Origin: Albophoma yamanashiensis
Taxonomy: Eukaryota; Ascomycota; Sordariomycetes; Hypocreales; Ophiocordycipitaceae
Direction: 5' to 3'
DNA length: 64,000 bases
Assembly: GCA_001600555.1 (NCBI GenBank)
Contig: BCKH01000003.1
Span: 2,560,099 to 2,624,098, forward strand
Each line of letters opens with the position of its first letter. The stretch's first letter is position 1. The position numbers and the translations under genes were made by a program. The notes under the pieces are model-generated. The model did not search any database, was not told where the DNA came from, and was given only the letters and a program-made list of their open reading frames with translations. Below, piece by piece: positions 31,461 to 42,695 of this stretch.

Positions 31461-33481
31461 GATGAACCACAATCAGAAACGGCTTCACTTTGCAAAACTC
31501 CTCGCAATGTATCACAGAAACTCGCAGCCGAAGCAGGCTCAACTCTCAATGGAGGGAATGCAGCAGCATTTAAAACACTATCCCCTTCGTCAATGAGCCA
31601 TCAAATCACATGCCACACAGCCAACTTCTCCAGCCGACATAGGCGGCATTATCCCTCGGTCTGCGTGAAAGCAACGACTGATAGGTCACCGTTCATATGC
31701 GGAGGTCGCCGAATCCATATACTAAACATCAAAAACTAGCTGCTCTTGGTCGTCCAGCGCCTTTCCGTCTGCATGCAGGTGACGGCCGCTGAGGGGAAGC
31801 GGCGTAGTCGCTAAGTACTGCATATGGCGGGGAAACTTACGCCCCAAATATGGCAAGTCGTCACGCCGCATGACGACAACCCTTTCCCAAGGCCGATGCA
31901 GCTAATTTCGCTAATTCTTTTGGGGAACTTGCTCCGATTGAACCTCATTTTGCGGTTAGACTTGAGATGGTTGATTGACTCTGGGTCGTATAGAGTCATT
32001 TGTGAGAAGATACGAAACAGCAGCTCCAGAGCGCCCTTGGGGACTGCTTGCCCTTGTTCCTACGTCGCGGAAGCAGATGTGATTCCAATTCAAGCTACCA
32101 TTGCAGTAGTATTGGTTAGGTGAGTCTTAGATACAGCGTTTCATTCGGAGCACGAGACTACATTGCTTTAGGAAGTAGAGATGGCTGTGATCGACTCAAG
32201 AACTTTGGCAAGAGGTCACACGAGGGCTTGCATGAACAACGGTTTGAGCGGGGTATGGCGATCACAACGGTCGCGCTTAACCTTTCCGATGCCCCTTTTG
32301 AATCCTCCTGCAAGCTAGCACCCGCAACCCGCCATCTCTTTTCTTCATTGGCTGCATGGCCCGCCAAGTCCTTGACATCGTATTTGAACACGCGGTGCTC
32401 TGCGGGGTATCTGAAGCCATGCTGACTATCGTGGTTGAGACAACCCCGGCAATTCGGATCCAGTAACAATGGAGACGGTCGGGCTAAATTCGCCCGACTG
32501 AAATCCTGCAATCCATAGTGGCTTTATGGGGCGATATATTGCCAAAAGAGCGAGCCTAGACACCCAATAGTGTCATTCTTGAGATCAGTAGTAGAAAGTG
32601 TATTGAATTTGGGCGCAGAAAAACAAGCAGCATCCAGGGACCTAAGTGGTCATTGGTGCGCCGTGAAAGACTTACTTGGGTTGGTGATACACTAGTACCT
32701 GGCCTTAGCCTGCTACAGCAGTGTAAAGAAACCGAAGGGAGGTAAGAAACGCAAGGGAGGTAAGAAATGCAAGGGAGGTGAGAAACCGAAGGGAGGTAAG
32801 ACGCTGCACCATATAAACGAAGCTTAGGAGGCAGAAGGGAAACCAGTTTGAGTTGTCATAAAAGGCCAGGCGCTGACAACCCTGCTTTCTTTCCATAACC
32901 GCTCTCACTAATACAAAACATGCATTGACTGTTACTGAACCTCGGTTTTGTCTCTCTGTCTGCCCTCGACCAAGCTTGGCCGCTGTGCTGCGTCAATCTT
33001 CAGTCGTATTTTGCGTTTAATCATATGGGACTACAATTCCCAACCCTCAAAACGCACCTTCTTGATGCGGCCTGTTGTGGTAACTCCACCTCCAAAGTCA
33101 GCCGCTCGTGCTTTGACTCAGGGTAAGCCATAGCAACGGTCACTATGAAGTACTTGGCGGTAAATAGCGGAACAATCTACAATTTGAAAATTTGCTGAAC
33201 CAGCTTTCGCTCTCTATTGGACCTTTTCTAGTCACAGTGTGCGCCACAGGAGTAAATACCCCGTTGTCGTACGAGTAGGCTTCGTTGCCGGGTTATCTGC
33301 AGGATTTCAGTTTCAAATTCTGCACAAATAACGGGATCTGAGCGCAGGCCGCGACAGCGCGACACGCGCCGCGATAGTAAATATAAAGCTGGTTCTTGCC
33401 CATCGACTTCGTACTCGAAACCGGACAAGCTTCCTTGGCCTACTTATTTTGCCGTGCACGTTTGTTGAAGCTTTGTGAGCT
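31461..33481. other. AT-richer gene-poor region
   Basis: No supported gene in 2 kb. The region includes the lipase promoter, a small hairpin (GTCGGGC...GCCCGAC, about 32478-32498) and the 18-bp minisatellite listed separately. Confidence 0.5.
32728..32799. repeat. 18-bp minisatellite, four copies
   Basis: Four head-to-tail copies of an 18-bp unit, consensus GAAACCGAAGGGAGGTAA, with one to three substitutions each. Copy borders are 32728, 32746, 32764 and 32782. The purine-rich strand is the + strand. It lies in non-coding DNA. Confidence 0.9.
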
Positions 33482-34888
33482 ATGCCTCGTGCCACCCGCT
33501 CCGGACGTCAGCCACCGGGTGCATTTGCCGCTTCGGCGGTAGCTACGGCTACAATCAACGATGAACTCGACATCTCCATCGCGGAATTTTGCGCGTGCAG
33601 GCCGTTCAAAGACAGTGACGAATACATCGAGGATGTTTGGCGGAATCTTCGTCAATGGCACCATGAGGCTATTCGCAATGGCCAAAATCTCGAAGAATTC
33701 CCTTTCTGGGCTCTCAGAAGGCTCCCTTATGAGAAGCTTCGACCATCGATTGAGGTGGGGTACAAAATGAGCCTCGCAAAAATCAGGGCTTATGGACCTT
33801 CCTTGCCTAAACGATTTGACGTACTTGAATGGGAGCTGGTTCTCTTCTTTGATAAGATTGGACAGCGTGCCACGGAGGCATTGGTTGCTATTGCAAAGAA
33901 TCGCCCGAACCTTTCTCTACCGGATCTATACCGTGAAGTCGCGAAGAATCGATCCGAACGCGTTAACGGTCGTGAGGTTTTGTTGAAGTTCACCCTTGGT
34001 GACTTCCATAAATGTCGTAAGTGAATCACTTGAGTGCTTCGGCTTTGCTTAAACTAATTCTTGCCAGTGTCCCAAAAAATACCGGAGCAGGCTGGACGTG
34101 GCTGTCAAAGAGCTCCCGAAAAAGAACCTGAACATGACTCCGAAAACATTTTCGTGCGCGACCTCCAGAGCAACCATGACAGCGAACTCGAGACAGAAAA
34201 TGAGAGAGGCCGAGTGAACAGTCACGAGGGCGATTTCAGAGAGGATGGAAATAGCTACGAGTCCAACGCCGGGGACAATCGCGAGGGCAACAGCGACGGC
34301 GCCCATGAGGGCAGCGAAAATAGCAGCGGCGATGGCATGCTCAAGAGCAACCATGAAGTCGGCCGCGGCACTGGTAACAACAGGAACACCCGTGAAGGCA
34401 ACCATCTTGAGGGCGATCAAGTGGATAACGCCTCCAACAATGATCGGCAACTACATGACAGTAGCCTGTTCGAAAGGTTTCCAGACGACAGTACTTTTTC
34501 TCCCATTCACCCAAACTCGCCAAGTACTAGGGCAACTTCATCCATTACTATTTCGGACACGGAGAGCGAGATCTCGATGACAGAGGTCGATTCAATGACC
34601 ACCTCCCTGACTATGTCTGCAAACCACAATGACGATGAAAAACATGAAGGTGCGTCGACAGAACAGAAGCATGAGTCAGTAGAACAACGTCTTCGATCAG
34701 AAAAACAGCGTCTTAAATCGGGAAAGCTGCGTGCTCAGTTGGAAAGAAAGCACCATCGGTCCGGAAAGCAGATTCTTCAGTGGAGGGAGCAGCGTCTTCT
34801 GGCTACACGCTTGCTCCTTACTGAGAACAAAAGGCTGCAAACTCAGCGAGAGGCTCTGAGATTGTTAAGGAGACTGACGAAAGCTTAA
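33482..34888 (+). CDS. orphan protein with helical N-domain and coiled-coil C-terminus
   Basis: Exons 33482-34016 and 34068-34888 with a 51-bp phase-1 intron (donor C|GTAAGT, acceptor TTGCCAG, branch ACTAAT) give 451 residues. Residues 30-178 look globular and helical (repeated W, F and L-R/K pairs). Residues 185-340 are acidic, Asn/Ser/Glu-rich and disordered. Residues 385-450 are a strongly charged Gln/Arg/Lys/Leu coiled coil with repeated E-Q-R-L / E-K-Q-R-L / E-N-K-R-L elements. I recognise no family. The consistent splice, ATG with purine at -3 context and long open frame support a real gene. Codon use is less GC-rich than in the flanking core genes. Together with the small gene at 35.5 kb it forms a pair of unknown genes in an AT-richer island. 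Confidence 0.6.
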
Positions 34889-35464
34889 GCGCAAATGAGC
34901 AGCGTATTATGGAAATGAGCCAATCCCTGAAAGATGTAAGGTGATGTATTTAACAGAGAATTATCAGTGATCGCCAGGTGGGCTGATGAATGTTCAAGGC
35001 ATTGTTGGAGAAGAGAACAAACCAGAAAGTGAAACAGCACGGACCGCATGAAAAAGTTATGAATACGGCAGTCCAATGAAATAGTTATTAAAGTATTCTT
35101 TTTTTTGTGAGTGTGAAGCACAACCGTTGTGTATATAATTGACGCGCGCTGCAGTGAGTCAAATCCGAAGGAGTCGTTGACCATGATGCATGATGCATGT
35201 GCAGTGAATCTTCGTTTCTGAACTTTTTCCAATTTAGGTTCTTGGTCACAGAAGAAAGAGAACACCTAAAAGTTGTCCCACCTGAATTCCAGATCTGTGG
35301 TCAACTTGTCGGAGGTATAAGTACGCTGTTGGCTGTGTGTGCACTGAAACAGTAGTGTTCTCCTATCCCTACCGGTATTGACACCTTGCAGTACATCTAT
35401 GCTCTCCTCATCCCATTTTTGTAGTAAAACACTTTTCAAAAAACATACCCTTAAAATATCCATC
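34889..35464. other. short intergenic region between two orphan genes
   Basis: AT-rich, with a T run near 35100. It should hold the 3' UTR of the coiled-coil gene and the promoter of the next. Nothing else is recognised. Confidence 0.5.
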
Positions 35465-35818
35465 ATGCACACCGACAAATCGCTGCAAGAGATACAGAAG
35501 TTTGAGGACGACGCAAGAAGAGACCTCCTGAAATGCTTGTGCCTCATCAACATGGACCCCCCACACTTCGAAGCGGCCTGGAACATGGCTGACCAAGTGT
35601 ATCGCACAGCAAACCTATTCAATAGAGAGAATTTGGCACAAAAGGCGCATCAACTCCGAGCCCTTGTTTCCTGCGAGGTCGAGGAGAGGCTGGAGGCGGA
35701 AGGACGTACACAGGAGAGCACCCGCAGGTTCGAAAAGGAACCCCTTCGAGTTGCGGAAATGAGAGCTCTTCTGGATAATATGTTCCAGGATGTTAAAAAC
35801 GTGGAGGATCCGAAGTAG
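35465..35818 (+). CDS. small orphan helical protein
   Basis: 117 residues from ATG 35465; an in-frame ATG at 35399 would add 22 basic/hydrophobic residues. The sequence is highly charged and helical (L-Q-E-I-Q-K-F-E-D-D-A-R-R-D-L-L near the start, E-V-E-E-R-L-E-A-E-G-R in the middle), with a few Cys and no signal peptide from the later start. I recognise no family. It lies 0.6 kb downstream of another orphan on the same strand. The assignment as a gene rests only on length, amino-acid make-up and ATG, so it could be chance. Confidence 0.4.
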   Translation: MHTDKSLQEIQKFEDDARRDLLKCLCLINMDPPHFEAAWNMADQVYRTANLFNRENLAQKAHQLRALVSCEVEERLEAEGRTQESTRRFEKEPLRVAEMRALLDNMFQDVKNVEDPK

Positions 35819-38511
35819 CCCTTATGAATATGGTTGCGCTGGAAACGTATTTCTTTGGTAGCATCTTGCAGGACATAATTGGCTACGAACACCCGCAATA
35901 AAAAAGCATCGTCAGGAAACTCAAGACTACCTTCCACAGCAGTATTCTCAAATATGTGCAAGAAGATCATTGATTGTTGTCTCCCATGCACGGGCAAACT
36001 GGCATCCAGCCAGTCTCCCCGAGCTCACCTGGCTCGAGGGAATGACTAATGATATAGCATGAACACGGCCATGAATGACGTTGATTGATATGTGTTCCTG
36101 GGTTGAATGCAACTCGCTATCTCCTTCAAATCTTAACGCAGGGATCTATGCCACTTGTCGGGCCGCGGTCACACCCAGGCAAATGCTTGGAGCGTTTTGT
36201 TGCTCTCGGTCGCGGGCCCTCTGATAGGTTTGTGACCACCTTGGTCGGGGGCAAGCTCAACGTCCACATGTGAAGCCGATACATGGTGCGCTAGAGTACA
36301 GATACGGCAGGTGATCCTTACAACATGCTTGCGAGGCAATCCAGGCAAGGCGAGGGACATGGTGGCAACCCGTCGTATATTTCTGCGAGTACTTGCCTTG
36401 CTGCACAAGATGGCGGCGTTACTCAAGTACCGGCTATCTCAGTCCCTCCCCTGTCCTGATGTAACGTGAGCAGAATCTCGACCAAGTTTGGAACATCGAC
36501 CAGACTAAGGGCTCTGCCCACGCTTTTCGTTCGATTCTGCATCGCATCTAATTTTCATCAAACGATTCCAACGTAACATCCGACGCATCTGAGATTTGTT
36601 CGATGCCCTCGATTTCAGGCAATTTCTGAGAATTCACGGCGCCAGTCTTCCCGATGGCTGTCACGAGCATCACCAACCAACAGACTGCTTAACAACCCTG
36701 CCTCCATTGTTTCGCACCTGAACCGTGGGACCGATGGCGTGATCCGCCTGCAGTTACATCCATCTAGCATTCAAGCCAAGAGGGCGACACGGACAAGTCA
36801 CCACTTCTGTGCATGCGCTCAAGTCTATTTGGTTCTGCCCAGCCCGCATATCAAGGTATTCATAATGCACAGGCTCAGGATCATGTCGGTAGAACTCTTT
36901 GCCTCCATAATTTGCCATGAGTTCGTAGATTCATCACGTCGCACGAATTCGCACAGACAACCCTCGTTTGATGTTTATCAGAGGTATCACTACTGCCGGA
37001 ATAATGGCCTTCGAGTGCCCAAGGCTATTGCCATCGTCATATAGCTCTCACATGAAACGAATATGACGACAGGAATACTGAATCGGCAAGCTTCCTCTCA
37101 CATGCAGCGACGGCAGTGCGACGGCATGCCCTACGCTGCGGACCGCATTAGCAGACACCGTGGCGCGGACCTCCTTTGATGGGACATTGGAAATGTGGGG
37201 GAGTGTGTGCCTGTTGCTTCGGCTTGCTACTTTGAACGCAACCATGCTGACCAAGTTGAACTACACCAATCGTCCTGCCAATTCGGGCCAGGCCCGTGTG
37301 AAGTCAGGCAGGGCGCCTATCTCATCAAGGCACTGAGGCTACCCAGCTCCTCGTCAAACATCTCAACACGGTTGAATACAGTCGTTGATCTTCTGTAAGA
37401 AAAACGTCTCTCTTACTCCTGCTCATGCATTCTCCAATGTCCGCGGAAGAATCAGCAAAATGACCGAATCACTGGGGCCCACAGCCAAAACTACATGAAG
37501 ACGGACTCCATAGCTAGCAGGCCCAGATGGGATAATGGAGATGGAACAAGCAAAGGGTATAGTTGGTTGCATTTCAATACTGAAGGTTCAAATACGGACG
37601 TAATAATCGTCGAGTCATCTTCAAGGTAGAGTCGCGGCGCGGTACGTGGTGTAACGTCTCGCTGATAGCCGGTAGAGGCCCCAACTGAATCTCGAGGACT
37701 GATAAGACGGGACCCGACAGAGCAAGCTTAGATTGAGGTCATGGGCTAGCGCAAAAACGCATCTGGTCACAAGATCATGATGTGAGACCGCAGGCGCCAT
37801 GCAACGCTGGGGGGTCGCGACCCTGATCTTATCCTCACACAGGAGGGGGGAGGTTGCAGTGCCGAATCGACTCCATTTGATAAGATAATGGTGACATCAT
37901 GCGTCCCAGCATGTGCTGGTGAGCTACATACACAGAGCAGTGCGTTTTACGTGGTCTGGGAATGTGATCTGGAGGCTGCGCATGATATATTGACGTACAA
38001 CGCCGTTTGATGCATTTGATGCTTTTCTTTTCACTACAATTTGTGCACTCGTTAGGTCTGATCGAGACGCCTTCTGTATTCAGCGAGATACCAAGTCACA
38101 TTCACATCAGGAAGAGATGCGTAAGCTCTGAGAGTGAGACACAAACCCCAATTCTGTCAACACATGTGCTGGCAGCATTAGGCGCCAAAGTTGCTCATCT
38201 GACAGAGCACTGAGCGCTTTTCTTGTGAGAAACTAGTGTCACTGTCAAAGTTTCAGTTCAATCGCGAATGGAAACAGTTTCATCTTGAGGCAGCCAGGCA
38301 GTCGAGCATACCAGCAACGGCAGCTGAAGTTTTCAAGGAGCAGAACCGTCACGAGCAGCGTGCACCCGCATTCCTGAGATCTGAGACAACACCACCTTCT
38401 TTTTTCTATTTTCCTCTCAATCCATATTTTGCGCCATACATTTATTCTGCCCTTGGTAACCAATCTCGAGCCGACCCATTGCAACGGAAATCGTCTACGA
38501 TCCTCGTCACT
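35819..38511. other. long gene-poor region with GATA motifs
   Basis: In 2.7 kb I see no supported exon. The right-hand end is the promoter of the ferric reductase. It carries GATAAG motifs at 37701-37706 (+), 37828-37833 (-) and a double GATAAGATAA at 37879-37888 (+), listed separately. Confidence 0.5.
37699..37888. promoter_or_regulatory. cluster of GATA-factor sites upstream of ferric reductase
   Basis: CTGATAAG at 37699, its complement CTTATC at 37828, and TTGATAAGATAA at 37877-37888 lie 620-810 bp upstream of the reductase ATG. HGATAR is the target of fungal GATA factors: the iron repressor SREA/Urbs1 type and the nitrogen regulator AreA type. None is a perfect ATCWGATAA iron-repressor site, so the factor is unknown. 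Confidence 0.35.
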
Positions 38512-40418
38512 ATGGCACAAAAATCACAGGCCACCAATGCAGAGTTCATGCAACGGCTCGCAAGGCGGACCAAGCTGAACGAACAGTCGACACTGGCTTT
38601 TATTGCTTCAATACTGGCAATTGTAGCAGCGTTCATTGTCGTGCACTTGTTGCGACTGTATGGAGAGGGAATGCAAAGTGCCCGAGACGAGGCCAAGAAG
38701 CCGTCGGCTCTGACAGTTTTGTCTCGGTAAGAACACGGGATGATATCCTTCGCCACTGATAACATTGCTGATACGGGGTGAAGAAAGCTCAAGCGCGTGA
38801 CACTCCGCAGAGGGCCAGGCTTGCCTTCGGTTGGCCACGCGGTCCTCATCGGCTTATATTTGGCAATAAACATCGCAGTAGCCTTTACAAACCTTGAAAA
38901 CGACAAGATGTCTGCCATCTCCAATATAGCGTCAAGGGCAGCGTGGTAGGTTTCGCTGTAGAACTCTGAAGCCAAATGCTAAGCAGATGTAGGCTTGCCA
39001 TTGCGAATATGGTAGTTGTGGTCATCTTGGCACTCAAGAATACGCCGCTCTCGTTCTTGACCTCTCATTCGTACGAGCGCCTCAACGTCCTCCATCGAGT
39101 AGCGGGATACACAACAATTACACTGATCATCATCCATGCTTCCTGCTATTGCGCCTATTTCGTACAATCCAGCCGCATCGATATTCTTCTCAGAACCGAG
39201 CAAATATTCGGAATGGTGGCTGGACTATCGCTCCTGATGCTCGGACTGGGGGGCACGGTTATCCGGCGAAAATGGTACGAGCTATTCTACCTCTTGCACA
39301 TCACCTTCTGGCTTCTCGCACTTGTCGCGGTTGGGTTTCACCAGCCCAATCTCGGCAGCAAGATTATCATCGCTCCGATTCTCGCAGGCACCCTATGGCT
39401 GCTCGATCGCTTTATTCGCCTAATACGCCTGGCGTTGTATAGCACGAACAATTCCGTCACACTCACGCCACTGTCAAATGGCACCACACGGGTAACGCTT
39501 GCCAAAAGTCCCGCCCACGCGAGGCCAGGAAAGCACTGCTATTTGTGGATACCGAAGATCCGGTCTGTTGAGATGCATCCGTTTACGATTACAACCGTTG
39601 ACCCCCTCGAGTTTGTCGTCCAGTCGAGGGATGGATTCACGCGAGATCTACACAAACACGCTGTATCAAGTGCCGGTGTAACGTTGAGAGCATCGGTGGA
39701 AGGACCTTATGGTACGATCCCTGACCCCGCCGAGTATGACAAGGTTGTCATGGTAGCGGGCGGGAGTGGTGCCAGCTTTACGATCGGCATGGCACTTCGC
39801 ATGCTTGAAAAGCTGGACAGCGGCGAGAGCAGACAAAGCAGACAAATCGTGTTCATTTGGGCGGCTCAAAAGAGCAGTAAGTAGGCCTGGTGAATCGTGA
39901 AATCATGAGACTAATGAAAAGCAGCCTGCCTGGAATGGTTTTCCAGACATCTCGATACGTTGAGAGAAGACAACCGAGTGTCTATCAATCTCTTTGTGAC
40001 AAGGCAAGCGATGTCACAGCTGACTAGGTCCGTGTCAACAGCCAGCCTCAAGCACAGTGCTGTCACTAGCACAAGCGAAATTGACACCGGGAAACTCACG
40101 ACCTATAATTCCGAGCCTCAAAGATCCAGCATATCAATCGACTCGGAAAAGTATCTGCCACCAGACACGGAAACCTCGACAAATTCCATCGATGTTGAGC
40201 GGCCGCGTACCTATCACGGCACACCCATCACGTATGCGCGACCAGATGTTGCAACGATGATCCGCACAGCAGTGCACGAGACACCAGCAAACAAACGCGT
40301 TCTCGTGCTTGGGTGTGGCCCGCGAGGACTGATGACGGAGGTGCGGAACACGACGGCTGCCTGCATCCTCGAGAAAGGGCCAAGCGTGGACCTACACATT
40401 GAGACTTTTGGATGGTGA
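38512..40418 (+). CDS. ferric/cupric reductase transmembrane component (FRE family)
   Basis: Exons 38512-38726, 38784-38945, 38993-39876 and 39925-40418 give 584 residues; introns are 57, 47 and 48 bp. Helix 1 is at about 27-49 and the ferric reductase helices at about 85-255. Haem ligands fit the bis-haem rule: His160 and His174, His228 and His242, each pair 14 apart on neighbouring helices. The FAD site is H-P-F-T at 321-324. The NADPH site has G-G-S-G-A-S at about 382, and the C-terminal G-C-G-P motif is close to the end. FRE proteins move electrons from cytosolic NADPH to external Fe(III) or Cu(II) before uptake. There is no cleavable signal peptide. The insert of about 100 residues between the NADPH motifs is Ser/Thr-rich. 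The first and last acceptors have close alternatives. Confidence 0.88.
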
Positions 40419-41364
40419 CGGTACATATGTAAACAAGAGTCAGTGAAACAAAGGCTGACTTGTGAATATTTGCGCGGATCTCTTGCACAAGGTTTAGGGA
40501 GACGGGTTCCATGATGAAACGGAAGACATTGTACGTAGGTAGTGGGTGGATGGGGCACGGACTGGACTTAGATGGTGCGTATGTTTCGATACGTCTGCAA
40601 GCATATCTGCCTATTACCAGGGGAGTATCTTTGCCATGGCATCTTGTTTTCCTATTCAAGAAGCTTGCTGGCTTGCTGTTGGTGGCTTCGTCGTTCCCCG
40701 GAAACCTGCCACGTCCGAGACATGGCTTTTGTCTGTGCGGAGTGAACCGGGGTCGAGTGGGAGGCGCGGACCGAGCGGCGTCGGCCCCACTCGCTCCCGC
40801 TCCGGCGATCTTCTCCCTGTCGCGCCCTCGGCAATGTTGGCTGGCTCAAGCCGTAGCTTCACTGGGCTCTATCAGACCAAGGACAGAATTGGGAGGTAGT
40901 TACGATGGAGGAGCATCTGAAGCATGGTGCCCCAGGTGCGGAATGACCGTCAAGCGCGATCCACTGGTTGGATATCGGACGGTATTCAAGGATACCTACA
41001 AATCGCCGGAACATGTATGGGTACCAAAAGCCCCAGGCCTCAATCGACAATGCGTTTTGAGGAAATCGGCAGCAAAACTGCGTTTGCATCCCTGTTCATG
41101 GCTCCAAGGCTGAAGCACAGAGACAGGTCAATGGGCCAGCCGTGGACGAGTAGTCGAAAGCGGGGAAACGCTTTGACGCCATATCTCGCCTTCCCTTACG
41201 GCGTCGCACTGCCTGGACCCAACGGAACCTTGTAAGCTTGTCACCCCAGCGTGTAACGCAAAACTTTACGTCGCCCTCATTTTCCTCACTCGAGAATTCA
41301 ACGCCCACAATCACAAGTCTCACAGATCACGTAGCGCACAGGAGACCTCGACAGAAAGAAACAG
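40419..41364. other. intergenic region, nothing recognised
   Basis: Between the reductase and the dihydroorotate dehydrogenase-like gene, both rightward. A GC-rich open frame at 40.5-41.1 kb overlaps open frames on the other strand and has no family motif. Confidence 0.5.
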
Positions 41365-42351
41365 ATGGCGCAGCTATCCATCGACCCTCCGCTGCTCAAC
41401 ACCGCCTGCCCATGGGCTACAACGGAGGAGGACCTACGCGCTCTGCTGTGCTGCAAGTCTATCGGCGCAGTCACTACGCGCACATGCATGTTGGAAGGCT
41501 TCCCGCATGACGACGCGGTGCATCGATACAGATTCATCGATTCGTCCGGCGGCATCGTTGCCGCTGCCGAAACCAACGCTGCAAACACGAACAGCAGACT
41601 GGTCGGAAGCGTGAACTCACTCGGATACAGCCCCATCCCCCTGAACGAGTACCTCGATATCATTTTCCGCCTTTCAGAACGCTTCTCCGATACCATAAAC
41701 CGCAAACCCGTCATCATAAGCGTTGCCGGGGAGCCCTCGGAAATAGCCAGGTGTTATTCCCTAATATTCCACTCCGCGATGGGAGTCAGCCGTCCCATCG
41801 CCATGGAAATCAATCTGTCGTGTCCCAACATTCCTGGCGCGCCACCCCCAGCGTACAACTTTCCTCGCCTGGCTGCGTACCTGGAGGCCCTCGAGTCTAC
41901 TCCTGGGATTGCCGTGGGCATCAAATTGCCTCCGTATACATACGCGGGCCAATTCACGTCCCTGATTGAGACGCTGCGACCTCACGCATCGAAGCTGACC
42001 TTCATTACTACCACTAATACCCTTGGCCCATGTCTAGTGTTTGATGGCGATGGGGGGGACCCGGTAGGAGGGCAAGTGCTGCAGGGCGGCATGGCTGGCG
42101 CGCCGCTGCATCCACTCGCGTTGGGGAACGTCAAGACCCTCCGAAAGCTGCTAGATCAGACGGAAGAATTGCGGCATGTGATGATCATTGGCGTCGGAGG
42201 AGTGAGCGATATTGGTGGTTATATGAGAATGAGAGAAGCGGGCGCGATGGCGGTTGGACTGGCCACAGGCTTGGGAACTAAGGGAATTCGAGTTTTTGAG
42301 GACATTGGGCAGCATATTGAAGGGGCTGCACAGGAGGATGTTGAGGGTTGA
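41365..42351 (+). CDS. class 1A-like dihydroorotate dehydrogenase
   Basis: 328 residues, one exon, ATG at 41365. A TIM-barrel flavoprotein with class 1A marks: V-N-S-L-G-Y at 83-88, N-L-S-C-P-N with the catalytic-base Cys153, K-L-P-P-Y (substrate/FMN lysine), T-N-T-L-G, and the phosphate-binding G-V-G-G-V-S and A-V-G-L-A-T-G segments. Class 1A enzymes are soluble and fumarate-dependent (yeast Ura1). Filamentous ascomycetes normally make pyrimidines with a mitochondrial class 2 enzyme, so this is probably an additional paralogue. Odd point: the position of the conserved active-site Lys of the I-T-K-S motif is Arg (T-T-R-T at 37-40). The FMN fold should be intact; the reaction on dihydroorotate is therefore likely but not certain. 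Confidence 0.8.
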   Translation: MAQLSIDPPLLNTACPWATTEEDLRALLCCKSIGAVTTRTCMLEGFPHDDAVHRYRFIDSSGGIVAAAETNAANTNSRLVGSVNSLGYSPIPLNEYLDIIFRLSERFSDTINRKPVIISVAGEPSEIARCYSLIFHSAMGVSRPIAMEINLSCPNIPGAPPPAYNFPRLAAYLEALESTPGIAVGIKLPPYTYAGQFTSLIETLRPHASKLTFITTTNTLGPCLVFDGDGGDPVGGQVLQGGMAGAPLHPLALGNVKTLRKLLDQTEELRHVMIIGVGGVSDIGGYMRMREAGAMAVGLATGLGTKGIRVFEDIGQHIEGAAQEDVEG

Positions 42352-42695
42352 GGGAGGTATTCAAATGATATCGGGTCGTAAATCGAGAGTGATCGTATCA
42401 CATCGCGAAAAAGAACGGCTTTCATAACAACCCCAATACTTGCACATCTGGTGACGTCCATGACATGACACGTTTGTCATGGCGAGGCTCCCAAATTATA
42501 TACAACGCTATATGTAGATATGCAAACGCCCACGCCACTGTAACGCATAAATCATCGGGTATATCGTACCAAGAGAGCACGCCAGACACTTCCCGTATAT
42601 CCAACCTATTCGTCGGCAACCAGAACCGGATATTTGGAAAATTATGTGCAAAGAACTGGAAAATCAGGATGGATGGGCGGTTGGTGTAGCATGCA
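42352..42695. other. convergent 3' intergenic region
   Basis: A 344-bp spacer between converging genes. Only UTR sequence is expected. Confidence 0.6.

Noticed and set aside
38236..38511. N-terminal extension of the ferric reductase in the same frame
   Set aside because: It begins at a non-ATG codon, is not hydrophobic or family-like, and the ATG at 38512 directly precedes a normal FRE N-terminus.
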